Assembly (NCBI GenBank): GCA_028023455.1
Contig: JAQFVV010000032.1
Coordinates: 3,290,001-3,354,000, forward strand
Source of the DNA: Epiperipatus broadwayi
Lineage: Eukaryota; Onychophora; Udeonychophora; Euonychophora; Peripatidae
DNA length: 64,000 nt
Direction: 5' to 3'
Shown: positions 48,052 through 61,204 of the stretch, piece after piece
How the letters are laid out: each line of letters begins with the position of its first letter
Position numbering within the stretch: position 1 is the stretch's first letter
The notes under the pieces: model-generated
The model's input: the letters and a program-made list of their open reading frames with translations, nothing else
Database searches by the model: none
What the model was told of the DNA's origin: nothing
Position numbers and translations under genes: made by a program

Positions 48052-48092
48052 TCCCCAGACCGGTTTCGACCTATGGGTCTCTTCAGTGAGGA
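48052..48092 (-). ncRNA. Hammerhead ribozyme, array unit 1
   Basis: On the minus strand: stem I TCCTCA, core CTGAAGA, stem II GACC-CATA-GGTC (perfect), GAAA, minimal stem III ACCGGT, cleavage triplet GTC, stem I TGGGGA. All invariant positions of the CUGANGA/GAAA/NUH consensus are present, including the G-C pair closing stem II. Stem I has six pairs with one G-U. Predicted cleavage falls between 48058 and 48057. Confidence 0.8.
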
Positions 48093-48475
48093 GTTAGGAC
48101 ATTAGATCTAAAAAGCCAACTCAAGCAAAGCATTTATCTAAAAGATAATTGTTAGAAGAAGATCTGAAACTTTTAGACATCTACATGTCTTTAAAGTCAG
48201 CTCTCCAACTGAAAAAATCATATGGGCCTGAACTTAATTCAGATACTCCATATATTAGTAGGCTTAGCTCTTTAATTTAGCTAAAGCCACAACAGCAAAA
48301 TAATAATAGTAACAATAACAAGTCAGATGTCACATGACTTATATATAGCTTGCACTTATAAATATGTAAAATTAAGAGCATGCTAATAGCTCTAAACAAA
48401 CTTTTTTTTTTTATTTATGATAAATGCTACTACAAGAGAAGGCATTCAAATCATTTTTATCTTGGATTGTCCCCA

Positions 48476-48516
48476 TCCCCAGACCGGTTTCGACCTATGG
48501 GTCTCTTCAGTGAGGA
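48476..48516 (-). ncRNA. Hammerhead ribozyme, array unit 2
   Basis: Identical 41-nt core to unit 1. Predicted cleavage lies 424 nt from that of unit 1, so a cleaved monomer would be 424 nt. Confidence 0.8.
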
Positions 48517-48868
48517 GTTGGGACATTAGATCTAAAAAACCAACTCAAGCAAAGCATTTATCTAAAAGATAATTGTTAGAAGAAGATCTGAAACTTTTAG
48601 ACATCTACATGTCTTTAAAGTCAGCTCTCCAACTGAAAAAATCATATGGGCCTGAACTTAATTCAGATACTCCATATATTAGTAGGCTTAGCTCAATAAT
48701 AGTAATAATAACAAGTCAGATGTCACATGACTTATATATAGCTTGCACTTACAAATATGTAAAATTAAGAGCGTGCTAATAGCTCTAAACAAGCTTTTTT
48801 TATATTTTTATGATAAATGCTACTACAAGAGAAGGCATTCAAATCATTTTTATCTTGGATTGTCCCCA

Positions 48869-48909
48869 TCCCCAGACCGGTTTCAACCTATGGGTCTCTT
48901 CAGTGAGGA
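48869..48909 (-). ncRNA. Hammerhead ribozyme, array unit 3
   Basis: Same core with one change: the last base of stem II is T, so the closing pair becomes G-U. This may weaken activity. The monomer between this and unit 2 would be 393 nt. Confidence 0.75.
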
Positions 48910-49291
48910 GTTGGGACATTAGATCTAAAAAACCAACTCAAGCAAAGCATTTATCTAAAAGATAATTGTTAGAAGAAGATCTGAAACTTTTAGACATCTA
49001 CATGTCTTTAAAGTCAGCTCTCCAACTGAAAAAATCATATGGGCCTGAACTTAATTCAGATACTCCATATATTAGTAGGCTTAGCTCTTTAATTCAGCTA
49101 AAGCCACAACAGCAAAATAATAATAGTAATAATAACAAGTCAGATGTCACATGACTTATATATAGCTTGCACTTACAAATATGTAAAATTAAGAGCGTGC
49201 TAATAGCTCTAAACAAGCTTTTTTTTTTATTTATGATAAATGCTACTACAAGAGAAGGCATTCAAATCATTTTTATCTTGGATTGTCCCCA

Positions 49292-49332
49292 TCCCCAGAC
49301 CGGTTTCGACCTATGGGTCTCTTCAGTGAGGA
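49292..49332 (-). ncRNA. Hammerhead ribozyme, array unit 4
   Basis: Identical core to units 1 and 2. On the minus strand it is the first motif after the long TTA run. The spacing to unit 3 is 423 nt. Confidence 0.8.
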
Positions 49333-49370
49333 GTTGGGACATTAGATCTAAAAAACCAACTCAAGCAAAG

Positions 49371-49601
<231 letters not shown>

Positions 49602-49604
49602 ACT

Positions 49605-50650
49605 AATTCAAGGGAAAATACATAACATATATCAAAGGAATGAATCTATTCTTATAGATGTTTATAAAACATACATAAATCCCTGCTGCAATCTCTCAAA
49701 ATAGTATAAACATGAATACAAGTATTTATATACAATATATATATAAATAAATTTTAAACAATCATTTTTTTTTTGAAATAAAATGAATTTCTCTAATTGC
49801 AGATTTGATCTCTTTAACAACGATATTTATTCTATTTCTTATTTAAGAGCATATTTTAAGAACAATTTAAAATGACCATATATATATCTTTGCTGGAGGA
49901 TTGGAGATATTCAATAATAATGAATTTGCATTTAATAAAATAATGCAGTAGGATGGTGATTTTTCTTTAAAAAAATCATGTTGACTTTATAATGGAAGGA
50001 GGCTTTTATCAGCATATCATAACTTTGCAAAGATTAACATGATCATTTAAATTAAAAAGCAAATTGGATATATTTCATAATGAAAACATATATTAAGATT
50101 GTATACAAGCAAAAGGAGTTTTATGCTTTATATAGTCAAACTATAATTATGATAGATATGTTATAAATGCATAATATAAATCAGTTATATTAAATAGCTT
50201 GCAAATATATATATATAAGAGTGGGCATATAACTACGACAACTTCATTATAAACTAGTATATATGTCCAAATGTAATTATTTTTCAGAATAAGGTACTGT
50301 AGAATAAAGCATATATTCAAAAACAAGTATAAAATAAGCAAGATATAATAAATATGAATCTTTAATTATATTTTATAACAAGCTATAAACATCTTGGCCA
50401 TAAATTAATCAAGTAAAATCACTAGGGTTCATGGCATAATAATGCAATACATCTCTAATTTAAGATAAAACATGATAATAAGACTAAAATTGAAAAAGTT
50501 TGCAAGATAATAGGATATATAATACCTCAAATTGTACCATCGAAGTTTCAGCTCTTGTCTTTGCAGGAAAGTTGCTTTCTTTTTCTTCTTTATAGAAATT
50601 TAAAAAGATTAAAGTAAAATAGCACAACTTGAGGAGAAGTTGATTGCTTG
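49605..50650. other. AT-rich DNA without recognised genes
   Basis: Nothing recognised. Confidence 0.4.
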
Positions 50651-50651
50651 A

Positions 50652-50830
50652 ATAGTTTTCCTTTTAACAGCACATAGCATCTGCCGGGACGCCAACTACT
50701 TGCTTGCATGGCGGTTGCGATACCTCTCGGCTAACAACGCAAGACATAGTTTTCCTTTTAACAGCACATATTATCTTGTTTTCCAAAACAAAAAAACAGC
50801 ACATGTTGTCTTGTTCTCCAAAACAATTCA
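50652..50830 (+). repeat. Direct repeats around a 69-bp GC-rich insert
   Basis: A 25-bp repeat (ATAGTTTTCCTTTTAACAGC...) occurs at 50652-50676 and 50746-50770. Between them are 69 bases at about 58% GC with several CpGs (GCCGGGACGCC, GGCGGTTGCGATACC), in a region of about 27% GC. The ACAGCACAT-TT-TCTTGTT phrase then repeats at about 50761 and 50797. Confidence 0.8.
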
Positions 50831-50834
50831 AACT

Positions 50835-52260
50835 TAATTAACTTAATTGTAGAATTCAGCAAGCAAAAAATAATAGTCTGACCTATTAGTGATAATGAAG
50901 AAATGACCATTATACTTTCAAAACTGCCCCTTCTATACTCCTTTGAGAGTAACATATGATTTTAATTAGAGCAAATAATAGAAGGAGGATTATTACAATT
51001 GACAGGAATCTAGAACATTTGCACTGAAAATGATTTACATATAATTTAAATAAATTCAGAGAAAAATGTTTTTTCCTTTTTTAAAAAATACAATTATTTC
51101 TTAATTAAGACATTTAAAATTAAAATTATCTAATTTCAAATAATAATAATAATTATTTATTTACTTATTTTTTTAATAGAAGTTTAACAACAGATACTTT
51201 TATAAAAATTAGGCTTAACTTTTCAAAATCAGTGTCTGGGAACCTTGGTGCTGATATATTCTTAAACCAATAAAATGCAATTATACAGCTTTAAATACAT
51301 AAAATAAAGCATTAAGTTATTCAATTAAGTTTAGACACATAACACCAGCCAAACTTTTAGAATTGTAAAAAAAAAAAATTAGATACCAGATTGTACCTGT
51401 GTTTATTCTTTATGCAAAATAAATGGTGACAATATATATATTATACCAGTCAAAATATGTTGCCCATCTAACATGAGCTAGAACTCAATGAAACATACTT
51501 CAAACCCAGTCCAGCCCAAGATTTAGATCAGGGGCCAACCTAGATTTGAACTGATTCCACAGGCCCCAGATCGAACATCTAATGAATAATATAATAATGA
51601 TGGTACATAAGAATTAATTCTTAAATCTGGCCAACTAGAAAAGTAAAAGAGACAATGAGACATATTTAACAAAAGAACACATATATATGTTGGAATGTAT
51701 GGAAGTGGAGAGGAGATAATTCAAACTACATAAGTTGCTTGAATAATAAAATATTTAATAAAACATTTAATGAAACAGTAGAATGATTATATATTTATTT
51801 GAATGTGCATGGCAAGATAATTTACCCAGAGGTAGAGAGTGACATACAATTGATCATGCTATTATGATTAATATGCTCTTATGAATAAATGATATATTTA
51901 TGTAAATAGGTATATTTGGTGGGTGAGTTCAAGATGCCAATCATTTGATTACAAAACAAACATAACATATTTGAATTAACACTTTAGGGGTGTTTCTAAG
52001 ATGTGATGATTAATGTACAAATTTATGGAGCGTTCTAGGAATTATTATACATATTAAATAAACTATTTTCATGCCGTTTTGGTTGTGAAAATCAATAAAA
52101 TATATTTTAAAAATGGCTTACTCATCAAGGATAATATTTGTGAATACTTAATAAAATAACATACATTTAAATCAAGTTTATTTGCTTAGAGAACAAAATA
52201 TTTTTAACCATTCTTTAAATTCAGGTTTTAAAAAAAAGAATGATTCACCTTTCTATCAGA
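50835..52260. other. AT-rich DNA without recognised genes
   Basis: A GC-richer hairpin-forming patch (AGGGGCC ... GGCCCC) lies at about 51530-51567. Nothing else was recognised. Confidence 0.4.
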
Positions 52261-52265
52261 AATAT

Positions 52266-54309
52266 TGTAACGATATATAAATATGCTGTTACATTAATTT
52301 AAAATAAAAACTTAAAAGTTCGCAAATAAAAATAAATTTATTAAAAATCTAAAAGCTAAAAAAATTAAAGAGTTGTAAACGTATATATATTCGCACAGAT
52401 GCAAAACTTTAAAAATATTTTTTTTTAATAAATAAAAGTATTTGAACGTACTTTTGTTATAAAAAAGTACAAGATTTAAAGATAAAACATTTTTGTAAAT
52501 GGAAATGATTGTTTTATAAATAAATTGAAAAGCAAGTTAGCCCTTGGGCCTATTATATAATTAAAAAAATCTGATGAAAAATGGATAAGAGAATAAAGAG
52601 AATTTAGCTTGACCAATGGAAGCACCAAGCCTCTCGGACCTTAACGAAAATTTGGATTAGTGACATCTTTGTTCGTTCAATCTGGAGATTTACTATAAAA
52701 AGAAAAATAGTTTTTCTTGACAGTTCCAACTTGATTTGGTGAGAAGAACGATAAGACGCACTTGTCGTTCTCTCTCATTTATTTTAAAAATGAAAAGACT
52801 GTGATACCATGAACTAGCTAATGCCACCTCCAGAATATTAGATCGATCTTCCAATGGAGACATCACAGGAATTAAAACCAGGAACCTGGACTCTTCTACC
52901 ATGAGCTATGAACTTTACAAATTAACAAAAAAAAAAAAAAGTAATTAAGAACTTTCGTCATTGTTTTTTTTAAAAGATTCAGCTAATCTAAATTTTAAAA
53001 TGAACTCTTATTTGATTTCCAAATTAATAATTGATGTTTAAATTTATATAGTTAAGTTTGCTAAAATCATTTCCATTTTATTATTTTTATTTGTATTAAT
53101 ATTTATTGTTTAAATTTTAAATGATGAAATTTAAGTTGGGTATGGATGTTGCATAGATACATTAGCGGTTAATTATGTTGTGGTTTTCATATTCGATTAG
53201 AATATATAGGTCATCGATGTAAATGTGGCATCTTATGATGAATGCCATTGGGTTTCTTGTATTCCCTCAGCAATTGACGATATCGATGACTTTGTATTTT
53301 GATCAGTTGTGTTTATTTTGAAATGTTTTTGACCGTGGAATCTATGCGGCCGATCTATACTCAACATGATAAAACAAATTTTATAAAATTCATCTGTGCG
53401 AATGTATATAAATGTTAAATTTAAATCAGGCATGAATGGCTATATAGATTTGTGAAGTTTTATTAGGGGAGGGTAATCTTAGGTTATTTGTTTCGTAGTT
53501 AAATTGGGTCAATGGATTAGATGTATTGATGTAATTAGTAAATGTAGCATGAGATCCGCTATGGGAAGGATTGCATATATATGCCTCACACTTTCTTTTT
53601 GCCTATGGATGGGATTGTAAGCTGGCAAAAAGAACCACTGTTCCTTCCTATGGAGTTTTTATTTTATTGTTCTTCTTGCCATATAGATGTGACATTCCTG
53701 TATTGGACAAGAGTCAATGTCTTCTCTAACTATACTGTTCAGATGTCCATTCCTGACAGTATAGTATATTTTGTGCTGTTGTATTTTCATGCTACATTGA
53801 ATACATTAATGTATCAGATGGATTGATGCCAGTTTGACTGTGAACTTTTGGCCTAAGGTTAAATAAGGGATAAAATATTTTCTTTTCAAATGCAGATCTA
53901 TGTAGTCTATTCATACTTGACCCTTTAAATAAAATATTAAACTCATTGCAATCTATTTAAATGTAAAATTAAAAGTTAATATAAAAATCTAAAATGTTAA
54001 ATTTATTCCTCAAAATTTAAAATGATTCAAAATTTATATGTGCGTAAATAAATGTTTGTTTGTCAATTTTTGGCAGTGGCTTTTATTTTTTATATTTAAG
54101 ATAGAAATTAAAGATATAGATTATTATCTCTGTGTCTCCACTGAGCTAGTGACATTGGACTAATGGTCTAAATATTTAAATAAAGTGGAATCTTATCAGC
54201 ACATATCTGCCTACTTTATAAATTTTTCTAGGCTCAATGCCTAGATGGCGCCCTTGTAGTGCAGATTACGGCTAGATTCGATCTTCACTTTCATTTGGAT
54301 TGTTATAAT
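52266..54309 (+). repeat. 2-kb direct duplication, copy 1
   Basis: It matches 54945-56920 along its length at roughly 95% by eye, from TGTAACGATATATAAATATG to GGATNGTTATAAT. Relative to copy 2 it carries about 77 extra bases at about 52541-52617. A frame at 53581-53826 (MPHTFFLPMDGIVSWQK..., 81 codons) has an open counterpart in copy 2 but no known domain. A possible minus-strand tRNA-derived SINE lies at about 52700-52920 (AGCTCATGGTAGAAGAGTC, then GGTTTTAATTCC) and is duplicated with the rest. Confidence 0.85.
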
Positions 54310-54944
54310 TGGCCCCCTAACTTGGGCCAATATTTAATAAACCACCAGTGCCCTGAGAATTTTAAAGATGAATCATGCTGGTAACATTTTTTCTGAAATG
54401 AGTATATATTTTTTTGTATTAACATAAAGTTATAGACCGATGTTTAATAAAACATGAGTACTTTTAAAAATAAATCATGCCTGTAATATTTTTTCTGAAA
54501 TGAGTATAAATAAATGTATTTTTTTGTATTAACATGGAGTTACACTTTGAATTTTGTCTTAAAGATACTGCCAGTAAGAAAAATTGCGCATATGTAAAAA
54601 TAAATGCGAGGAATAGAATGTAATAATTAGTATAAATCATAATTTTTTTTAATAAAGTCTTGTTCAAAATCCAACTGTTTTGACGTGTCTAATTAATACT
54701 TAAAAGTAGAAGAAAAGAAACTTGGAAGGAAGGGGGCAGAAATTTAGCTGGTAGTAAAGAATAAACAGTCAACAATTTTTTTTATCATTATATTTGTGTG
54801 TAATTACTGTTTTGTCTTATAAAAAAAAAGTTTTGTCCTTTTGAAATTTTCATATATAATCAATTTGTGTAACGTAATTACTAACACTAAGTAAATTCTT
54901 TTTTTTTTTTTAATGTTTTTGTTTTTTGAGGAAGTTTACTGATA
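54310..54944. other. Spacer between the 2-kb duplicates
   Basis: It holds two copies of a short segment (AATCATGC-GTAA-ATTTTTTCTGAAATGAGTATA), at about 54370-54415 and 54473-54510. No gene. Confidence 0.5.
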
Positions 54945-56920
54945 TGTAACGATATATAAATATGTCATTACATTAATTTAAAATAAAAACTTAAAAGTTC
55001 ACAAATAAAAATAAATTTATTAAAAATCTAAAAGCTAAAAAAATTAAAGAGTTGTAAACGTATATATATTCGCACAGATGCAAAACTTTAAAAATATTTT
55101 TTTTTAATAAATAAAAGTATTTGAACGTACTTTGTTATAAAAAAAGTACAAGATTTAAAGATAAAACATTTTTGTAAATGGAAATGATTGTTTTATAAAT
55201 AAATTGAAAAGCAAGCTAGCCTTTTGACCAATGGAAGCACCAAGCCTCTTGGACCTTAATGAAAATTTGGATTAGTGATGGCTTTGTTCATTCAATCTGG
55301 AGATTTACTATAAAAAGAAAAATAGTTTTTCCTGACAGTTCCAACTTGATTTGGTGAGAAGAACGATAAGATGCACTTGTCGTTGTCTCTCAATTATTTA
55401 AAAAATGAAAAGACTGTGATACCATGAACCAGCTAATGCCACCTCCAGAACATTAGATCGATCTTGCAATGGAGACGTCACAGGAATTAAAACCAGGAAC
55501 CTGGACTCTTCTACCATGAGCTATGAACTTTACAAATTAACAAGAAAAAAGTAATTAAGAACTTTCATCATTGTTTTTTTTAAAAGATTCAGCTAATCTA
55601 AATTTTAAAATGAACTCTTATTTGATTTCCAAATTAATAATTGATGTTTAAATTTATATAGTTAAATTTGCTAAAATCATTTCCATTTTATTATTTTTAT
55701 TTGTATTAATATTTATTGTTTAAATTTTAAATGATGAAATTTAAGTTGGGTATGGATGTTGCATAGATTCATTAGCGGTTAATTATGTTGTGGTTTTCAT
55801 ATTCGATTAGAATATATAGGTCATCGATGTCAATGCGGCATCTTATGATGAATGCCATTGGGTTTCTTGTATTCCCTCAGCAATTGATGATATCGATGAC
55901 TTTGTATTTTGATCGGTTGTGTTTATTTTGAAATGTTTTTGATCATGGAATCTATGTGGCCAATCTATACTCAACATGATAAAACAAATTTTATAAAATT
56001 CATCTGTGCGAACGTATATAAATGTTAAATTTAAGTCGGGCGTGAATGGCTGTATAGATTTGTGAAGTTTTATTAGGGGAGGGTAATTTTAAGTTATTTG
56101 TTTCGTAGTTAAATTGGGTCAATGGATTAGATGTATTGATGTAATTAGTAAATGTAGCATGAGACCTGCTATGGGCAGGATTGCATACATAAGCCTCACA
56201 CTTTCTTTTTGCCTATGGATGGGGTTGTAAGTCACCAAAAAGGACCGCTGTCCCTTCCTATGGAGTTTTTATTTTATTGTTCTTCTTGCCATACAGATGT
56301 GACATTCCTGTATTGGACAAGAGTCAATGTCTTCTCTAACTATACTGTTCAAATGTCCATTCCTAACAATATAGTATATTTTGTGCTGTTGTATTTTCAT
56401 GCTACATTGAATACATTAATGTATCAGATGGATTGATGCCAGTTTGATTGCAAACTTTTGGCCTAAGGTTAAATAAGGAATAGAATATTTTCTTTTCAAA
56501 TGCAGATCTATGCAATCTATTTATACTCGACTCTCTAAATAAAATATTAAACTCATTGCAATCTATTTAAATGTAAAATTAAACGTTAATATAAAAATCT
56601 AAAATGTTAAATTTATTCCTCAAAATTTAAAATGATTTAAAATTTATATGTGCATAAATAAATGTTTGTTTGTCAATTTTTGGCAGTGGCTTTTATTTTT
56701 TATATTTAAGATAGAAATTAAAGATATAGATTATTTTCTCTGTGTCTCCACTGAGATAGTGACATTGGGCTAATGGTCTAAATATTTAAATAAAGTGGAC
56801 TCTTATCAGTGCATATCTGCCTACTTTATAAATTTTTCTAGGCTCAAATGCCTAGATGGCATCCTTGTAGTGCAGATTATGGCTTGATTCAATCTACACT
56901 TTCATTTGGATCGTTATAAT
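54945..56920 (+). repeat. 2-kb direct duplication, copy 2
   Basis: See 52266-54309. Differences are scattered substitutions (many C/T and G/A) and small indels. The counterpart frame at 56209-56436 (MPMDGVVSHQKGPLSLPM...) stays open for 75 codons and starts inside the longer frame of copy 1. Confidence 0.85.
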
Positions 56921-56924
56921 ATAC

Positions 56925-59160
56925 TCTTTAATAAATGGGATAAGTTGCGTTGGTGGGAGTTTTAAAATAAAAAGAAAACAACATTATTAATTAAACTAAT
57001 TACTATCATTGGAAAGATACATATACATGAGCAAAGTGTAATTTTATGGTTATAGTATCAAAATGAGGACATTAAATAAATAAATTAATAATAATAAAAA
57101 AGAAAAACAGTGATGCTGATATAAAGGCAAAAGAATCTGAAGTGATATCATGCTTCCAAACAAAGAAACCAAAGTGGCTAAGAGTCCCTTTTCTAGGGCA
57201 CTGCTTAGAGAATTTTTATTTAGGCTTGGCATGGTCTTAGGGTTCTCTGGTGCAACTGATGTGAGAGGCCTGTTATACAAAAATGATCTTGGGAAGATCA
57301 ACTGTCCCCGGGATAGAGTGTGAAAAAAGTCTATGGTCCAAACTCATCACAACTTTCCAAGCTAGAAACATGTAATAAAAAAAACTAAACCATATATATG
57401 CAAGACAATATAATGCTATGCCTTTAATGACATGAAATAAAAAATTACTATTTTAAAACACATGATCCTTATTCAAATGCTATAATTTAGGCAATTAACA
57501 CTATGCTATGTAATATATATGGAAAAGATTTAATTTGTACAAAATAGGTTTTAAAATTTAATCCCTTCCCTTCCTTGCTATTTAACAGACAAAAATTCCA
57601 CCCTCATGAATTATATAACTTAAGAATAATCAAGTCTTTGAAATATTAAGAGTATAGCATTATAATACAGATAATATAAAAAAACAATAACAAGAAGAAA
57701 TCACCTTTTCAGAACTAAGTGGCAACATAAAAATATTTGATAGTGCTAATTTTTCAGTAATTTAAATATTATACATAAAGAATATTTTTTAAAGACATTT
57801 TTAAAAAAATCATGAAATTAAGTTAACTTGAGAAACAATCTGGCAAGCATATTAATTAAAAAAGTATGTAAGTCTAACTCAAAAGGGAGGGTTTAGGGTT
57901 TTTTATTAACCTCGACCCAAGGAGCTCTAAGCAGATAGGGAAAAATAACTTTATACATTAGGCTCACAAGATTGTTTAGATTGGCAACTTAAAAAATAAA
58001 AAAAATAAAACATAGTTTAAAATTAAAAAAGGAACCACTCCAATATTAAAGAAATAAGAGCATGTGGTAGACTTTATATATATAAAAGAAAAATTATTAG
58101 TATGAGAGCAAATTTACATTAACAGTTAATAAAAAAAACATTTAATTTAACAATTTAAATATGAAATCTGGAGAGCTGAGGTTGAGATTAGTTTTAGAAG
58201 GAATTAGGTGTAAATTTCATAGGTGGTTCTTAAGTTAATTACCTTGCTATATTAAAGAGTTCATTTTTACAGTTCGGCTCCAGCATGGCAAAATTAACAG
58301 GATTGAAATGATTTCCAATGCAATAGCAAGATTCCATTAGGCATTCCTTCATTCTTAGATCATACTTTCTACCAATTTTGGGGCATCAGCAAAATGATTA
58401 TTGGTGGCGAGAGATTGACCAGCAAAGGCAAGGAAAGTTGATTAGTTTTTACTGCTCATTCAACATTTTGGAAAATAAATTAGCTTGGAGTATTTTGGCA
58501 ACAGTTTTTCTACAAAATTACTTTTCTCTCTGAGGTCAAAAATTGGCCCATTATATACTGCCTTCAAGTATTTGAGGAATGCTTTTAGTATCTTTTTTAA
58601 ATTTCACTTCCGATTACTATCTAATAGAAATTTTTTCATTTCCTTCACCTATTGTTTTGGAGATACAACCGTTAGATAATTTGTCCAAAAATATATTGAA
58701 AGCTATTTCCAGATTAGAAATAGATTTGATAAAAAATGTTAATTGCAAAAGTATAAATTCTTAATTTGATTTCCCTTTTTACTTTTAATACATTTTAATT
58801 AGACATTCTTTCCCAAAATTAGATAATGTAAATTTTCCACCCTTTTAATTATTTTTGGATAATTAACAGTTGCATATTTCATCTTGGATTTTTAAAAGAA
58901 AAGTGGTTTTTAAAAGAATTTAAAAGGAAAAGTTATTTTTTTACAAACTTAAAAAAAATGTATTTGTAAAATTAATATAGTGTTAGTAATTGCTCCTGTC
59001 ATATATATATATATATGTAAAATAAATAAAATGTCCATTAATTAAAAACAAAATTGTAATTATAATTGAAATAATAAATTTAACAGTTTACAAACTATTA
59101 CAAACAATCCTTAAATCCACAGAAGTACTTTCAGTTAATTTCTTAAACCTACCTCAACTG
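56925..59160. other. AT-rich DNA; one unrecognised frame
   Basis: On the minus strand at 57050-57301 a frame of 83 codons (RPLTSVAPENPKTMPSLN..., GLLATLVSLFGSMISLQ) follows a possible acceptor (TCCCGGGGACAG). It has protein-like composition but I recognise no family. TA repeats lie at about 58998-59016. Confidence 0.35.
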
Positions 59161-59163
59161 CCA

Positions 59164-59914
59164 TTAACTCTTTCCCCGCCTCTTACAAGGCTCCTCGTTG
59201 ACATCTGACATCACTCTAACTCAGCCAGTTTTTATACGAAAATATTCGTTAAACACGTATTGAATTCGTTTTTAAAAGTTCTGTAAGATGGTGCCATCTT
59301 CCGATTTATTTTACAAGTAAAAAATAAAAAAAAATGCATTTAAACCTAAACAAAGAAGGAACATTATTTGTGATTGGTTCTTAGCATGCTCTCAGCCGAA
59401 AAAGACATTCTGATTGGCTGGAAAGAACAAAGAAACTGCCTGATCAAAGAAAATAAAGAAAAACGCTGAGATTTTCATTTCGAATATGATTTAAATTATT
59501 ATAAAATTATATTTATGGAAATTAAAAAGTATTTTCAGAGAGAATAATAAAAAAACAAAATTATTTTCGAAAAATATGAAAGATTTTAGTAAAAATATTG
59601 AAGATGTAGTAAAAAGAAATATTTACTTTTCTGTAACGTAAAAGTCGATCTTTTTTATATTATAGCTTTTATGTTGCCGATATTGAATATTTTAGAATAA
59701 ATAAATAGCAATTTATTTTTGAAAGAACTTTCGTTCTCTTCATAACCTGAAAAATTAATAATATACTTTTTATAAACGTATCTGAGTTGAATTTAATATT
59801 ATAGGCGAATATGTTTTAACAATAGGCTTTGTCTTCAGTTTGTGAGTTGGCCAATTAAAAGATGTGATATTTATCTGATACAACCAATAATAAAATTAGC
59901 AGTTAAAAGGTTAA
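59164..59914. mobile_element. piggyBac-like MITE, copy 2
   Basis: It is flanked by TTAA at 59164-59167 and 59911-59914; the element is 743 bp. The ends read CTCTTTCCCCGCC and, inverted, CCTTTTAACTGCTAA. Internal blocks shared with copy 1 (25675-26465) include GCCATCTTCC...TTATTTTACAAGTAAAAAA, AACTTTCGTTC, TAATATACTTTTTATAAACG and TTTGTGAGTTGGCCA. No transposase is present. The two copies are considerably diverged, so the insertions are old. Confidence 0.75.
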
Positions 59915-60096
59915 ATTAAAAAAAAAAGCGGAAGCAAATGTCATCAATTCAAATCCCACGAATCTTGTATTTTAATGTTAGCAGCTTTTCAATTTATTAA
60001 ATGAATTTTATTTCTGTTTATAAAAATTGCCCTTTTAATTTTTCTTTTACTATGGTTTCTCTCTTCATGAAGAATTTTCACATTTTCAAAATCAAA

Positions 60097-61200
60097 TATA
60101 TATATATACACACACACCTGGGTCTCATTTTATGCGGTAGATAGGTTTCATAGAAAATCCACATTAAAGAAAAAATTGCACAAAAATAGACTTAACTTAT
60201 CTTGAAAAATGGGGGATAGGGTCTGTAATTTTCAGAATTAGCATAAAAGCAAAGCAACAAAGAAAAATACTTTAAAATTCGCATTAAAAAAATAAGGAAA
60301 TAAAGTATAACTAATAAAAAATATCAAACATTTGAAAAAAAATGGTACAAAACAAACTTTTTTTACTTTTTTTTTTTATTAACTACAGTATTTAATTTGA
60401 CATTTTTCATATGTATTTTAATTATTATCTCTATTTTCGAATGTGCGGTTTGTGTGTAAACTGGTAAAAAATCAGATTCATCAATGTGATGTAGCTTCTT
60501 CTTGAACTAAGTCAAGAATCTCTCAGCAATTATGCCCAGAGAAACTTGTAAGCCACTTTATTTTCCATTCCCCACTCTAATTATTTACCATATTCTGTTC
60601 CATCCCATTTACACAACTAGTGCCAATTTCAGTCTTGTGCTGTGTTAATGGTTTTCTGTTGACAACTGATTTTTACTACTGAAATAAATTTTAAATGTTC
60701 ACATTTTGTTTCTATATTAAAAAAGTGAGGATTGCAATCAAAACAAAAAGATTATACATTATCATTAAAAATATTACTTTCAGTTTATAAAATCAATAAA
60801 ATCTTTGTTATTTATTTTAAAAATCTACATTATTTATTTCTGTTATACTTAACAAAATACATTTTAAAAGTTTAAAATTTTTGAATATTTATTGTAATAT
60901 TTTTATTTGTAAGTATAAATCTATTATTATTATTTACTCATTAGTATAAATAGGTTATTTATTCTAAATATAGTTTCAGGCCATATTAACATTAGCTGCT
61001 AATATAACATTATATTTTTTTTTTTTTTTAAAAAAGTATTTCCAGTAAAAAATAAGTTATTAATAATGTAAATTTCTTGATATCTAATAAATATAGTGAA
61101 ATATGAAAAATATTAAGAAGAAACATGAATTGCATAACTTCAAAATCGCATTAAAATAATCCGCATAAAATGAGACCCAGGTGTGTGTGTATATATATAT
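60097..61200. mobile_element. pogo/Tigger-like MITE
   Basis: Perfect inverted ends CCTGGGTCTCATTTTATGCGG (60117-60137 and its mirror 61161-61181) are joined on both sides to CA then TA repeats, which hides the exact boundary but fits a TA target duplication. The subterminal GGTTTCATAGAAAATCC and CGCATTAAA phrases resemble pogo/Tigger ends. The interior of about 1.0 kb has no transposase and includes a LINE 3' fragment at 60487-60615. Confidence 0.7.
60487..60615 (-). pseudogene. LINE 3'-end fragment inside the MITE
   Basis: It matches 6006-6165 (ATGCCCAGAAAA-CCT, AAGCCACTTTA, CATTCCCCAC). The minus-strand translation ends SLGIIAERFLT, the same terminal block as the LINE at 5990-7095. Confidence 0.6.
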
Positions 61201-61204
61201 ATGA

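Noticed and set aside
57050-57301. Minus-strand frame with protein-like composition
   Set aside because: No family recognised, a single weak acceptor and no partner exon; noted in the region entry but not called.
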